DNA from: JBCCBV01 sp039033855
Lineage (GTDB): Bacteria > Planctomycetota > Phycisphaerae > Phycisphaerales > Phycisphaeraceae
Reading direction: 5' to 3'
NCBI GenBank assembly: GCA_039033855.1
Contig: JBCCBV010000012.1
Location: 43,803 to 107,802, forward strand
DNA: 64,000 bases
In this document: piece by piece, positions 51,503 through 60,637 of the stretch
Numbering within the stretch: the stretch's first letter is position 1
Layout of the letters: every line of letters begins with the position of its first letter
Notes under the pieces: generated by a model
Seen by the model: the letters and a program-made list of their open reading frames with translations, nothing else
Told to the model about the DNA's origin: nothing
The model's database searches: none
Made by a program: the position numbers and the translations under genes

Positions 51503-53572
51503 ATGCTCGCGAGCCTGGCCTGGATCAACGCGTACCTGGACCGCCCCGTATCGCTCGAAGAAGCGGCCGAGACGCTGACGTCGGTCGGTTTCCCGGTCGA
51601 AGACACGCGCCAGGCCGACGGCGGGGACGTGGCGCTCGATGTCGAGGTCACCAGCAACCGTCCGGACATGCTCAGCCATGTGGGCGTGGCCCGCGAGCTG
51701 GCGGCGGCGCTCGGGCGTGTGCTCTCGACCCCCGGACCGCCCGCGGTGGCGGTCGAACCGGCCGAGCCAAAAGACAAGGCCCGGGTGTCGATCGACGACG
51801 CGGGCTGCTCGCTGTTTACCGGCACGGTGATCCGCGGGGTCAAGGTCGGCCCGAGCCCGGATTGGCTGCGGACCCGCCTCGAGGCGGTCGGGCTGCGGTC
51901 GATCAGCAACGTGGTGGACGTCACCAATTTCGTGCTGCTCGAACTCGGCCAGCCGCTGCACACCTACGACTTGGGCAAGCTGGCGGGCGGGCGGTTGACG
52001 GCCCGGGCGTCGCGCCGGGGCGAGGTGCTGACCACGCTCGACGGCAAACGGCACGAACTGCCGGACGGGTTGCTGGTCATCGCCGACGACCGGACCCCGC
52101 AAGGCCTGGCCGGCGTGATGGGCGGTGCCGAGTCGGAAGTCACCCGCGGCACGACCGATTTATTTCTGGAAGCGGCCCGCTTCGACCCGCTGCGGGTGCG
52201 CACCGCGGCGCGGGGGCTGAAGATCGCCAGCGATTCGAGCTACCGCTTTGAGCGGGGCGTGGATTCGCACCGTGTGGCGTACGCGGCCCAGCGGGCGGTG
52301 GCGTTGATCCTGGAGACGGCCGGGGGACGGGTCGACGGCGCCATGCAGGTCGCGGGCGCGGTGGCCCAAGACGCCCCGGCGATCCGCTACCGGCCCGCGC
52401 GCTGCTCGGCGCTGCTTGGGTTCGACGTTTCGTACGAGGAACAAGCCGTACGGCTGGAGCGTCTGGGGCTGACGGTGGATTCGGAAGGCGCGGCGGCGGC
52501 GGGCGCCGAGTCGGTGTCGGTGGTCCCGCCGACGTTCCGCGACGACTTGCGGCGCGAGGTGGACTTGATCGAAGAGGTCGCGCGTACCGGCGGGCTCGAC
52601 GCGATCCCGCTGCACGATTCGGCCGGCGTCCGCGTTGGTGGATCGGGCGACGCGGAAACCGTTCAGCGGGCACGCAAAGCCATCCTGCGCACGATGATCG
52701 GCTGGGGGTATTGCGAGGCGATCACCCACAGCCTGGTGTCGGACGAGGCGGCCTCGGCGATGTTGCCGGCCGGCGTCGCTTCCGCCCGACTGCACGGCGC
52801 CGAAGGCAAGGCCGAAGCGGCGCTGCGCCCGAGCGTGCTCAGCGCGCTGCTGCGGAGCGCCAAGTCCAACCAAGACGCGGGCAACCACGGCGTGCGGCTG
52901 TTTGAGATCGGCGGGGCGTGGTCGCCCAAGCCGGATGACGCCGGCAGGCTGACCGAATCCCGCCGGTTGGCGTGGCTGATCGAGGCTCCGAGCGAGCCTG
53001 GCGTGCACGTGCGCGAATGCCGTGGCGTGGTGGACGAATTGGTGCGATCGCTGGCCGGGCCGGACGCAGTGGGCGGGCTGCTCGTGGCGTCGGCGGATCG
53101 CCCGGGGTACGAGGCCGCGGCGGTGGCGACACTGGAAGACGGGCGCGAGCTCGGCGTGTTCGGCCTGCTCGACGAAAAGGCTCGCGATGCGTTCGGGCTG
53201 CAGCACGACGTGGCCGTGGGCGAGTTGGACCTGGGGGTGCTTGAATCGCTGTACGACGAACACCGCGCGGTATCGACGCCCCCGGCGTACCCGGCGATCG
53301 AACGCGACCTGTCGGTGGTGCTGGACGAGGCGACGCCTTACGCCGACGTGTTGGCGGCGGTGCGGTCGGCCGACCCGGCCCGGCTGGAGTCGGTGGACTT
53401 TGTGGGCGTGTTCCGCGGCAAGCCGGTGGGCAAGGGGCGCAAGAGCGTGACGCTGCGGATGGTCTTCCGCGACCCGGGGGCCACGCTGCGTCGCGAGCAG
53501 GTCGAGCCCGAGGTTGAATCGGTGGTGGCGAAGCTGGCCGAGGCCTGCGGCGCCGAGTTGCGGGCGGGCTGA
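51503..53572 (+). CDS. pheT: phenylalanyl-tRNA synthetase beta subunit lacking the tRNA-binding (B2) domain
   Basis: 689 residues, shorter than the about 800 usual. It begins MLASLAWINAYLDRPVSLEE and passes directly from VGFPVEDTRQADGG to LDVEVTSNRPDMLSHVGVAREL, with no EMAP/OB-type tRNA-binding domain in between. The B3/B4 editing region (VVDVTNFVLLELGQPLHTYD), the B5 domain, the B6/B7 core and the C-terminal FDX-ACB domain (TPPAYPAIERDLSVVLDEA to the end) are present. With PheS it charges tRNA-Phe. pheS is not adjacent. The open frame upstream of ATG 51503 overlaps the rpoZ leader and has no homology. Confidence 0.95.
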   Translation: MLASLAWINAYLDRPVSLEEAAETLTSVGFPVEDTRQADGGDVALDVEVTSNRPDMLSHVGVARELAAALGRVLSTPGPPAVAVEPAEPKDKARVSIDDAGCSLFTGTVIRGVKVGPSPDWLRTRLEAVGLRSISNVVDVTNFVLLELGQPLHTYDLGKLAGGRLTARASRRGEVLTTLDGKRHELPDGLLVIADDRTPQGLAGVMGGAESEVTRGTTDLFLEAARFDPLRVRTAARGLKIASDSSYRFERGVDSHRVAYAAQRAVALILETAGGRVDGAMQVAGAVAQDAPAIRYRPARCSALLGFDVSYEEQAVRLERLGLTVDSEGAAAAGAESVSVVPPTFRDDLRREVDLIEEVARTGGLDAIPLHDSAGVRVGGSGDAETVQRARKAILRTMIGWGYCEAITHSLVSDEAASAMLPAGVASARLHGAEGKAEAALRPSVLSALLRSAKSNQDAGNHGVRLFEIGGAWSPKPDDAGRLTESRRLAWLIEAPSEPGVHVRECRGVVDELVRSLAGPDAVGGLLVASADRPGYEAAAVATLEDGRELGVFGLLDEKARDAFGLQHDVAVGELDLGVLESLYDEHRAVSTPPAYPAIERDLSVVLDEATPYADVLAAVRSADPARLESVDFVGVFRGKPVGKGRKSVTLRMVFRDPGATLRREQVEPEVESVVAKLAEACGAELRAG

Positions 53573-53617
53573 GCGCCGTCGAGATGCCTGGGCGCCGTGG
53601 GACGGTTGGGAACCGCG

Positions 53618-53656
53618 GGTCTTCGCCTCAGGTCTTCGCCCCAGGTCTTCGCCACA
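53618..53656. repeat. 13-bp tandem repeat, three copies
   Basis: GGTCTTCGCCTCA, GGTCTTCGCCCCA and GGTCTTCGCCACA follow one another at 53618-53656, differing only at positions 11-12. They lie 46 bp after pheT and 118 bp before the next gene. Confidence 0.85.
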
Positions 53657-53773
53657 GTCTGAAGGGGTGATCCGACGATGGGCGTACCCTGAGGGGGTGT
53701 CGCGCGTCATGTCCCGCGCGGCGGGCTGGGGCCGTTGACGCGGCCAGACCGGCGACGCCATGGGAGCCTGCTG

Positions 53774-55759
53774 ATGATTCTTTCGCTGACCCGCAAGTTT
53801 GGTTCGTTGCTCCGCGGCAAGGCCACGCCGTTCCAGTTGATCTCTGCGTGCGTGCTGGGGGCGCTGATCGGGTTCGCCCCGGCGCCGGGCTTCGAGCGGG
53901 GTCTGCTGTTGATGCCGATGTGGATCGCGCTGCTGGTGGTGCTGAACGCGAACCTGTTTTTGGCCGGGCTGGTGGCGGCGGTCAGCAAGACGCTGTCGCT
54001 GGCGCTGCTGCCGGTGTCGTTCGCGGCGGGGCGGTGGGTGCTCGACGGCCCGTTGCAGGGGGCGATGGCGTCGCTCATAGGCGGGCCGATCACGGCGTGG
54101 ATGGGGCTGGAGTACTACACCACGGCCGGCGGAGTGTTGGTGGCGCTCGTGCTTGGCGCGGGGCTGGGCGCGGGGGCGGTGGTCGGGCTTGGGCGGTTCC
54201 GGCTGGTGATGACCAAGGCAGAGGAAGGGTCTCCGAAGTTCCAGAAGATCTCAAAGAACAAGGCCATGCGCTTTGCGAGCTGGGTGCTGTTCGGCAAGCG
54301 CAAGGCGAAGATGACCTACCGCGAGCTGATCGACCGGCACAAGAAGGTCGGCCTGCCGATCCGTCCGCTGGGCGTGGCGGCGGTGCTCATGCTCGGCGTG
54401 GTGGTGGGGCTGCTGTCGCTGCTGCTGCAGGGGCCGCTGGTCAAGGCGCTGGCGACGGCCGGGCTCGAGCGGCTCAACGGCGCCACGGTGGACCTGGAGC
54501 AGGTGACCATCGACCAGACCGGCGGCTCAATCGAGCTGGTGGGCCTGGCGTTCGCCGACCCCGACGATCTGGACTCGGACTGGCTGCGGGCGGCCCGCCT
54601 GTCGGCCACGGTGGACACGCGCGACCTGCTGCGCAAGCGGTTCGTGCTCGACCAGGCCGAGATGCACGAGCTCTTGTTCGACGTGCCGCGTGATCGGCGG
54701 GGCGCGCTGGTGCGTCCGGCGCCCAAGGTCGAGGCCCCGCCGCCTTCGGACACCCCGCCGGCAGAGGCCGAGCCCAAGAGCGAGATCGAAAAGTGGCTCG
54801 ACACCGCGGAGCAGTGGAAGGCCCGGCTGGAGCGATATCAGAAGTGGATCGAGCGGTTCCGCGACCTCACCGGGCCGGGCGATCCGGAAGGCGCGGGCGA
54901 GGAAGACGAAGACGACCGCCTGAAACGCTGGGCCGACAACCTGGGTTACGCCAACGTGCGGGCATCGCACCTGGTGCAGGATGCGCCCCGGTTCTTGATC
55001 CGGCGTTTGACCGCGTCGGGCATCCCGTTGGACGAGCTTCCCGAAGGGCAATCGCTGGGCGTGGAGTTGACGAACCTGTCGACCGATCCGGGCGTGCTGG
55101 AGGCGGGGCCGTCGATCCGGGTGTTCTCGTCGGCGCAGACGGTGGACCTTTCGCTGCGGCTGGACTCGCTGGCGTCTTCGGCTTTGCAGGACGTGGTGGA
55201 CGCCAAGGTCGACCGCTGGCCGCTTCGGCCGGACGCGAAGCTGGGTCCGCTCTTGCTGGGCGAGTCGTTTTCGGCGTCGGTCGACGGGCTGTTTAACGAA
55301 GATGCCCTCGACCTGACGCTGGACCTGCGGCCGCACGACGCGGCGCTGTCGATTTCGGGCAACCGCTTGCCGTTGGGCGAGCAGGCGCTGCCGGTGCAGA
55401 TCGCCGGTTCGCTCGCGGCGCCGAGCGTTGATCTGAACCTCGACCAAGTGGCACGGTCGCTGGGGGCGTCGGTGGCGGAGACCGGACGGCGTGCGCTCGA
55501 CGACGCGCGCGGGCGTGCCGAGCAACGGCTTGAACAAGAGCGTCGCAAGCTGCAGGAGCGGCTATCCGAAGAGGCCGGCGCCGGGCTGGGCGAGGCAGTG
55601 GGTGAAGCCGCCAGCGGCTTGCTCGACGACACGGCCGGGGGCCTGCTCGACCGCCGAACGCTGCGCGAAGACCCACTGACGAACTTGCTTCCGCCCGGCA
55701 TTGCGCCGCGGCCGCGAGCCGAATCGGAGCCGGAGGACGAAGGCGGCGCTTCGGAGTGA
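53774..55759 (+). CDS. large membrane protein: TIGR03546/DUF2062-like N-terminus plus AsmA/TIGR03545-like region
   Basis: 661 residues. The N-terminal about 160 residues hold membrane helices in the layout of the DUF2062/TIGR03546 group (KATPFQLISACVLGALIGFAPAPGFERGLLL). Another helix lies at about 205-228 (VLMLGVVVGLLSLLLQG). From about 235 on it reads like an exported AsmA- or TIGR03545-like part (TVDLEQVTIDQTGGSIELVGL). A charged segment, a lipid-transport-style beta region and a C-terminal coiled coil (RAEQRLEQERRKLQERLSEE) follow. In other bacteria the two parts are neighbouring genes, so a fusion is inferred. GGGAG lies 7 nt before ATG 53774. Confidence 0.7.
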   Translation: MILSLTRKFGSLLRGKATPFQLISACVLGALIGFAPAPGFERGLLLMPMWIALLVVLNANLFLAGLVAAVSKTLSLALLPVSFAAGRWVLDGPLQGAMASLIGGPITAWMGLEYYTTAGGVLVALVLGAGLGAGAVVGLGRFRLVMTKAEEGSPKFQKISKNKAMRFASWVLFGKRKAKMTYRELIDRHKKVGLPIRPLGVAAVLMLGVVVGLLSLLLQGPLVKALATAGLERLNGATVDLEQVTIDQTGGSIELVGLAFADPDDLDSDWLRAARLSATVDTRDLLRKRFVLDQAEMHELLFDVPRDRRGALVRPAPKVEAPPPSDTPPAEAEPKSEIEKWLDTAEQWKARLERYQKWIERFRDLTGPGDPEGAGEEDEDDRLKRWADNLGYANVRASHLVQDAPRFLIRRLTASGIPLDELPEGQSLGVELTNLSTDPGVLEAGPSIRVFSSAQTVDLSLRLDSLASSALQDVVDAKVDRWPLRPDAKLGPLLLGESFSASVDGLFNEDALDLTLDLRPHDAALSISGNRLPLGEQALPVQIAGSLAAPSVDLNLDQVARSLGASVAETGRRALDDARGRAEQRLEQERRKLQERLSEEAGAGLGEAVGEAASGLLDDTAGGLLDRRTLREDPLTNLLPPGIAPRPRAESEPEDEGGASE

Positions 55760-55801
55760 CGCAGGCGTTCGGCCGGCTCCGATCGAACCGACTTGCGCGG
55801 C

Positions 55802-56335
55802 TTATCCGAGGGTTTGTGAATAAGCGTTGAGGCAGGCCGCGACGACCTTTTCGAGGGGGGCCTCGGCGTCGATCGCGACGCCGGGCTCGTCTTGGGCCAG
55901 CGGTTCGAGCGTGGCGAACTGGCTGTCGATCAGGCCGGCGGGCATGAAGTGGTCTTGTCGCGCGGTTGAGCGGGCTCGGGCGGCCTCGGGCGATAGCCTG
56001 AGCCAGGCGAACCAGGGTTGCGCCCGGGGCGCACGCTCAGTCGCTTGCACGAGGAGTCGTTGGCGGTAGGCGCGCTTCAAGGCGGAGCAGGCGACGATCG
56101 GCGGCGGGGTTTGCGCTAGCGCCTCGGCGACGCGGTCGAGCCAGGGCCAGCGGTCGGCGTCGGTCAGCGGGTCGCCCCGCTGCATCTTGGCGACGTTGGC
56201 GGGGGGGTGCAGGTCGTCGGCGTCGATCAACGGCCGGCCCAGGTGTTGCGCCAGGGCCGCGCCCACCGCCGACTTGCCCGCGGCGCTCACGCCCATCACC
56301 ACGATGGGCCGGGTTGAAGGGGCGCTGGCCGGCAT
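55802..56335 (-). CDS. gluconate kinase (GntK type)
   Basis: 177 residues. Phosphorylates gluconate to 6-phosphogluconate with ATP. Walker A is GVSAAGKS (15-22; usually GVSGSGKS), then LIDADDLHPPANVAKMQRGDPLTDADRWPWL and IVACSALKRAYRQRL, all hallmarks of thermoresistant gluconokinases. ATG 56335 was chosen; a TTG three codons upstream is possible. Minus-strand TATACC lies 9 nt before this ATG, so the transcript may be nearly leaderless. No gluconate transporter is adjacent. Confidence 0.92.
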   Translation of the reverse strand: MPASAPSTRPIVVMGVSAAGKSAVGAALAQHLGRPLIDADDLHPPANVAKMQRGDPLTDADRWPWLDRVAEALAQTPPPIVACSALKRAYRQRLLVQATERAPRAQPWFAWLRLSPEAARARSTARQDHFMPAGLIDSQFATLEPLAQDEPGVAIDAEAPLEKVVAACLNAYSQTLG

Positions 56336-56525
56336 GTGGAGCAAGGTATAGTGCCGGCCCGTCGGGGCAGGAGAGAGCCCCGACGCACGCAACCGCTCGA
56401 GCCCATCTCGCGGGGCGATGCCGCCCGGCGGGGTGCTCATGATTTCCCCCCGAGCGTACCGGCCTGTATCCGGTCTACACCCGGCCGAAGCCCGGCTGGC
56501 TGCGACACCTATTTGCTTAACCCCT

Positions 56526-58331
56526 ATGTCTGAGATCACCATCCGCCTGCCTGAGTTCGTGCGTGTTCGGCCGAAGATCTTCGACCTGCGGCAGAAGGGC
56601 GGCGGGCTGCCCAAGGCCGAGGTGCTTGCCGGCTTGACGGTGGCGCTGGCGCTCGTGCCCGAGGCGGTGGCGTTCGCGTTTTTGGCGGGCGTGCCCCCGC
56701 TGGTCGGGCTGTACGCGGCGTTTATTTTGTGCTTGGTGACGGCGCTGATCGGGGGTCGGCCGGGCATGATCTCCGGTGCCACGGGGGCGATGGGCGTGGT
56801 GGTGGTGTCGCTCGTGGCGGAGCACGGCATCGGCTACCTGTTCCCGGCGGTGGTGCTGTGCGGGCTCATTCAGATCGCGGTCGGGGTGCTCAAGCTCGGG
56901 CGGTTTATCCGGATCGTGCCGCACCCGGTGATGCTGGGCTTTGTCAACGGCCTGGCCATCGTGATCCTGATGGCGCAGTTCGGCAGCTTCAAGACGCTTG
57001 GGCCCGACGGCGCGATGGCGTACCTCGGCGGCGGCCGGCTGTGGCTGATGCTGGGGCTGGTCGCGCTAACGATGGGGATCATCGTGGGGCTGCCGAAGCT
57101 GACGCGGGCGGTGCCTTCGTCGCTCGCGGCGATTCTGGTGGTGTCGGGCATCGCGGTGGCGATGAACGCTTCGGCGGGTTCAGAGGAGGGTCCGAAGCCC
57201 GTGCTCACCGTGGGCGACATGCTGCTCGACAGCACCCGCGCCGCGGCGGTGACCGATGCGCAGCGGACCCGGGACGCCGAGGCGCTGGCGGCGCTATCGC
57301 CCGCGCTGCCGGCCGGGGTCGAGGTGCTGCCCGAAGGGGACGGTGCCATAGCGCCGTTGAATGAGGCGGCGGTGGCGTCGGCGGTGGCGTCGGTCGATCC
57401 GGCCGAGGTGGGCATCGCCGGCGGCCTGCCCAAACCGGTGTGGTACGACTACCAGCTTCCGCCGATGACCCTGGCCACGCTGTGGATCATTCTGCCTTAC
57501 TCGATCATTTTGGCGGGCGTCGGACTGATCGAATCGCTGATGACGCTGACGCTGATCGATGAGCTCACCGAAACCCGGGGCCGCAGCAACAAGGAGTGCC
57601 GTGGCCAGGGGATCGCGAACGTGATTTGCGGGTTCTTCGGCGGGATGGGCGGCTGCGCGATGATCGGTCAGTCGCTGATCAACGTGAAGTCGGGCGGCCG
57701 ACGCCGGCTGTCGGGCATTACTGCGGCGGTGGCGCTGCTGGCGTTCATCTTGTTCCTGGCGCCGTGGATCGAGGAGATCCCCATGGCCGCGCTGGTGGGC
57801 GTGATGTTCATGGTGGTGATCGGCACGTTCGAGTGGACCACGCTGGAGACCTGGCGGCGGATCCCCGCGGCGGAAGTCGTCGTGATGATCGTGGTGGCGG
57901 CGTACACGGTGCTCATGCACGACCTGGCCACGGCGGTGCTGCTGGGCGTGGCGCTGTCGGCGCTGATCTTCGCATGGAACAAGAGCAAACACCTGATGGC
58001 CGACGTGCAGGTCAACGAGCACGGCAGCAAGATTTACCAACTGCACGGCGTGCTGTTTTTCGGCAGCGTGGCCCGGTTCCGCGAGCTGTTCAACCCGCAA
58101 GACGACCCCGACGACGTGGTGATCGACTTCTACTTCAGCCGTGTGTACGACCAGTCCGGGCTTGAGGCGATCAACACGCTGGCCGAGCGGTACCAGAAGC
58201 TGGGCAAACGGCTGCACCTGCGCCACTTGAGCGAAGACTGCCGGCGTTTGCTGGATAGGGCCGGGAGCCTGGTGGAAGTCAACATCAGCGAAGACCCGCA
58301 CTACCACGTGGCGATGGAGCGGGAGAGCTGA
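56526..58331 (+). CDS. SulP-family anion transporter with STAS domain
   Basis: 601 residues. An inner-membrane anion permease of the SulP family; sulfate, bicarbonate or other anions are possible substrates. The first helices have the family pattern VLAGLTVALALVPEAVAFAFLAGVPPLVGLYAA (about 36-68). GRPGMISGATGAMGVVVVSL and ITAAVALLAFILFLAPWIEEIPMAALVGVMFMV are typical. A loop of about 85 residues (about 218-302), rich in Ala and Asp, interrupts the membrane part. The C-terminal STAS domain (about 490-601) is complete. Convergent or divergent partners give no substrate hint. Confidence 0.93.
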   Translation: MSEITIRLPEFVRVRPKIFDLRQKGGGLPKAEVLAGLTVALALVPEAVAFAFLAGVPPLVGLYAAFILCLVTALIGGRPGMISGATGAMGVVVVSLVAEHGIGYLFPAVVLCGLIQIAVGVLKLGRFIRIVPHPVMLGFVNGLAIVILMAQFGSFKTLGPDGAMAYLGGGRLWLMLGLVALTMGIIVGLPKLTRAVPSSLAAILVVSGIAVAMNASAGSEEGPKPVLTVGDMLLDSTRAAAVTDAQRTRDAEALAALSPALPAGVEVLPEGDGAIAPLNEAAVASAVASVDPAEVGIAGGLPKPVWYDYQLPPMTLATLWIILPYSIILAGVGLIESLMTLTLIDELTETRGRSNKECRGQGIANVICGFFGGMGGCAMIGQSLINVKSGGRRRLSGITAAVALLAFILFLAPWIEEIPMAALVGVMFMVVIGTFEWTTLETWRRIPAAEVVVMIVVAAYTVLMHDLATAVLLGVALSALIFAWNKSKHLMADVQVNEHGSKIYQLHGVLFFGSVARFRELFNPQDDPDDVVIDFYFSRVYDQSGLEAINTLAERYQKLGKRLHLRHLSEDCRRLLDRAGSLVEVNISEDPHYHVAMERES

Positions 58332-58431
58332 GCTTTTTGAGGACGTTTCGCGTCACGCGGTGTCGGCGGGCTCGACTACGGGTTCGTCGAGCACCGGTTT
58401 GGATCGGTGGGGCTCGTAGAAGGCGATTTGC

Positions 58432-58929
58432 GTGGAGCGAAGCGACGCCGTGATCTACCGCGAGGTTCAGCGGATGCACCAGAACGCGTTGGTGCGGTAT
58501 GTCATGCCGTTCGAGGCGGTGGTGATGACCGCGGTGCTCGTGCCGGTGATGGCGACGACCGGGGGCACGACGCGGTGGGTGTTGCTTGGCGTGTTGCTGG
58601 GGTTCGGCTTCGCGCTGCCCGCATTGATCTTGCGGTGGACGATGACGACCGTGGTCACAAGCGACGCGCTGCTGGTGCGGTTCTGGCCGCTGCCGGGCAA
58701 GACGCTGCTACTCGGGGACATCCGCTCGGTCGAAGCGGTGGCATACAACCCGTGGGAGGCGGGCGGTTGGGGCTACCGCCGAAGTCGAAAGCATCACCGG
58801 ATCTGGAACGTCTCGGGCGGCCACGGCGTACGCTTGCGCTGGGGCGAAGCCGACGACGAGCAATGCTTGATCGGCTCACGCGAGCCGGAACTTCTGGCCG
58901 AGGCGATCGTGATGGCGCGCGACGCGTAA
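58432..58929 (+). CDS. small membrane protein with PH-like C-terminal domain
   Basis: 165 residues from GTG 58432 (GAAGG 8 nt upstream). Two membrane helices (about 22-42, VMPFEAVVMTAVLVPVMATT, and about 49-68, WVLLGVLLGFGFALPALIL) are followed by a beta-rich domain: TSDALLVRFWPLPGKTLLLGDI, RSVEAVAYNPWEAGGWGYRR, GVRLRW. This looks like the bacterial PH-type membrane proteins of unknown function. No catalytic residue is seen. It is 100 bp after the SulP gene on the same strand. Confidence 0.75.
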   Translation: MERSDAVIYREVQRMHQNALVRYVMPFEAVVMTAVLVPVMATTGGTTRWVLLGVLLGFGFALPALILRWTMTTVVTSDALLVRFWPLPGKTLLLGDIRSVEAVAYNPWEAGGWGYRRSRKHHRIWNVSGGHGVRLRWGEADDEQCLIGSREPELLAEAIVMARDA

Positions 58930-59009
58930 GCGACGGCCGGACACCTTGGGCGCGGGGCAGGCGGACCGTAGCGAGCCAATCGTGATCTGCGCTTGGCTTG
59001 GCTGCGGCC

Positions 59010-59672
59010 TCACGACCCCGCGGGCGAACGGGCCAGGCCCAGGAGCACGTCGCCTTCGCGCCAGAGCTCGACCTGCGTACCGTCGATGTTAAACCGCTGG
59101 CGCTCGACCTTAGGGAGGCGGTCGGCGCGCACCTGATACATGGTGCACGTGCGGTTCTCGGCGTCGATGAAACGCAGCTGGGCCGCCACGGCGCCGTCGA
59201 TCGAGCAGTACCGCGCGCCGACCAGGGTCAAGCCTGCGGCGCTTGGGTGCACGGCCTGCACGGGGGTGAAGTCCAGCTTGGGCATCTGCGCGGCCAGCGA
59301 GCGGAGGTCGGCGGTCTCGACATCGGGCGCAAACGCCTTGCGGTGGTTGAGCGCGATCTCGATGGCGATCTCACGCTGTTTGGCCTGGCCCGAAAGGTGG
59401 GAGACGGTTAGCCACGTCGTCAGCCCAATGCCGACGGCGGCCGCGACGGCCAGCCATGGGGCAAACGCCCGCTTGCGTCGCGGTCGGTCGGGTGGCCCCG
59501 CGCTCGGATGCTCGACCGCAGAGGCGACGCGACGCTTCAGGTCGTCGCTGGCGTGTTGCGACCGGTAGTGCGCGCCGAGCCGTTGCGCCAGTTCAGGCGG
59601 GAGGCTCCCTGACAGGTCGACGTCGGCGTGGGGCCCGCGTTCCGGGCCATCGGTTCGTGGATCATCGGCCAT
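59010..59672 (-). CDS. putative anti-sigma factor (membrane-anchored)
   Basis: 220 residues. A cytoplasmic N-terminal segment (about 1-88) with DLKRRVASAVEH is followed by one membrane helix (about 91-110, WLAVAAAVGIGLTTWLTVSHL) and a periplasmic C-terminal domain. That domain ends RTCTMYQVRADRLPKVERQRF and LWREGDVLLGLARSPAG. The arrangement and its 11-bp overlap with an ECF sigma gene suggest an anti-sigma factor. The HxxxCxxC zinc motif of ZAS anti-sigmas is not present. Role inferred from context. Confidence 0.65.
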   Translation of the reverse strand: MADDPRTDGPERGPHADVDLSGSLPPELAQRLGAHYRSQHASDDLKRRVASAVEHPSAGPPDRPRRKRAFAPWLAVAAAVGIGLTTWLTVSHLSGQAKQREIAIEIALNHRKAFAPDVETADLRSLAAQMPKLDFTPVQAVHPSAAGLTLVGARYCSIDGAVAAQLRFIDAENRTCTMYQVRADRLPKVERQRFNIDGTQVELWREGDVLLGLARSPAGS

Positions 59673-60174
59673 GCAAGGTCGCCCGGCTTGGGGGTGCGAG
59701 TTGGTCACGCAGCTTGGCCTTGCTGCGGTGGAGCAGGCTGAGCACGGTGCCGCGCGGCTTGCCGACCAGGCCCGCGATCTCCGCAGCGGAATAGTCTTCA
59801 ACGACCGAGAGGAACAGGGCTTCGCGCTCTTCGGGCCGTAGCGCGGCCAGGGCGTTCTGCATGGCGTCATCGACGCCCGTGTCCGCAGGGTGGCAAGTCG
59901 GCGGGGACGCGGGGACAAGGGAACGTTCTCGGTTAGACCGGCGGGATTCGGACCGCATTACGTCGATCAGGCGGTTACGCACGGCGGCCATGAGGTATGC
60001 AGGCTCCCACGTTTGATGGTCGCGGCAAACTTTCAGCAGCACGTCTTGCACCGCATCTTCGGCCAGGGCGCGGTTGTGGCACACGGCCATCGCGTATCGG
60101 TAGAGCCGATCGATGCGGGCGTCTAGCTCGTCCGGGTCGTCCGGCGGGCCGGGGTTGTGCAGGCGGAGCGTCAA
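59662..60174 (-). CDS. ECF-type RNA polymerase sigma factor
   Basis: 170 residues, sigma70 family with only regions 2 and 4. Region 2: RLYRYAMAVCHNRALAEDAVQDVLLKVCRD (about 23-52). Region 4: LAALRPEEREALFLSVVEDYSAAEIAGLVGKPRGTVLSLLHRSKAKLRDQL (about 110-160). It should direct polymerase to a small regulon in response to an envelope or redox signal. It sits 4 bp after a thioredoxin-like gene and overlaps the anti-sigma-like gene. Confidence 0.93.
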   Translation of the reverse strand: MTLRLHNPGPPDDPDELDARIDRLYRYAMAVCHNRALAEDAVQDVLLKVCRDHQTWEPAYLMAAVRNRLIDVMRSESRRSNRERSLVPASPPTCHPADTGVDDAMQNALAALRPEEREALFLSVVEDYSAAEIAGLVGKPRGTVLSLLHRSKAKLRDQLAPPSRATLHGR

Positions 60175-60178
60175 GGGG

Positions 60179-60637
60179 TTAGTCGGCTGCCGCTTCGATC
60201 GCGGAGGTCAGGGCGGCACCCATGGCCTTGATGTCCTGGGCCTTGGTCAGCGTAGCGACAACCTGCTTGCGGTCGAAGTCGACGAGCTGAATCCGGCCGG
60301 TCGACCCGGCGTTGTCGAGCCAGAGTTCTTCGAGGCCCAGCGACGTGGCCAGATATTCGGCCTGGAGCTTCGAGGTGCGGTTGGTCAGGTCGAACTCAAC
60401 AAACAGAACCGGCTGGCCGTCGAACTTGTTGGCCAGGTCTTCAAACACCGGGCCCATCGCTTTGCAGCTGCCGCACCAGTCGGCGTGGAACTTGACGGCC
60501 AGAATCTTGGGCGTGGCGGCTTGCGCCTGGCCTGGGTCGGCTTGGGCCCCTGCGTGAGAAGTCGGCAGGAGTAGACCGGCGCAGGCAACAAACAAGGCGG
60601 CAACGGCGAACGGGCTCAGGACGCGTGGAAAGTGCAT
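60179..60637 (-). CDS. exported thioredoxin-fold protein
   Basis: 152 residues. The signal peptide (about 1-32, FAVAALFVACAGLLLPTSHAGAQA) directs it across the inner membrane. The thioredoxin fold has ILAVKFHADWCGSCKAMGPVFEDL with active-site CGSC (55-58) and VLFVEFDLTNRT; the usual cis-Pro loop is not obvious. CGSC differs from the CGPC of cytosolic thioredoxins. The ATG at 60637 has GGAG 9 nt upstream. First gene of a three-gene unit with the ECF sigma factor and its presumed anti-sigma. Confidence 0.85.
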   Translation of the reverse strand: MHFPRVLSPFAVAALFVACAGLLLPTSHAGAQADPGQAQAATPKILAVKFHADWCGSCKAMGPVFEDLANKFDGQPVLFVEFDLTNRTSKLQAEYLATSLGLEELWLDNAGSTGRIQLVDFDRKQVVATLTKAQDIKAMGAALTSAIEAAAD

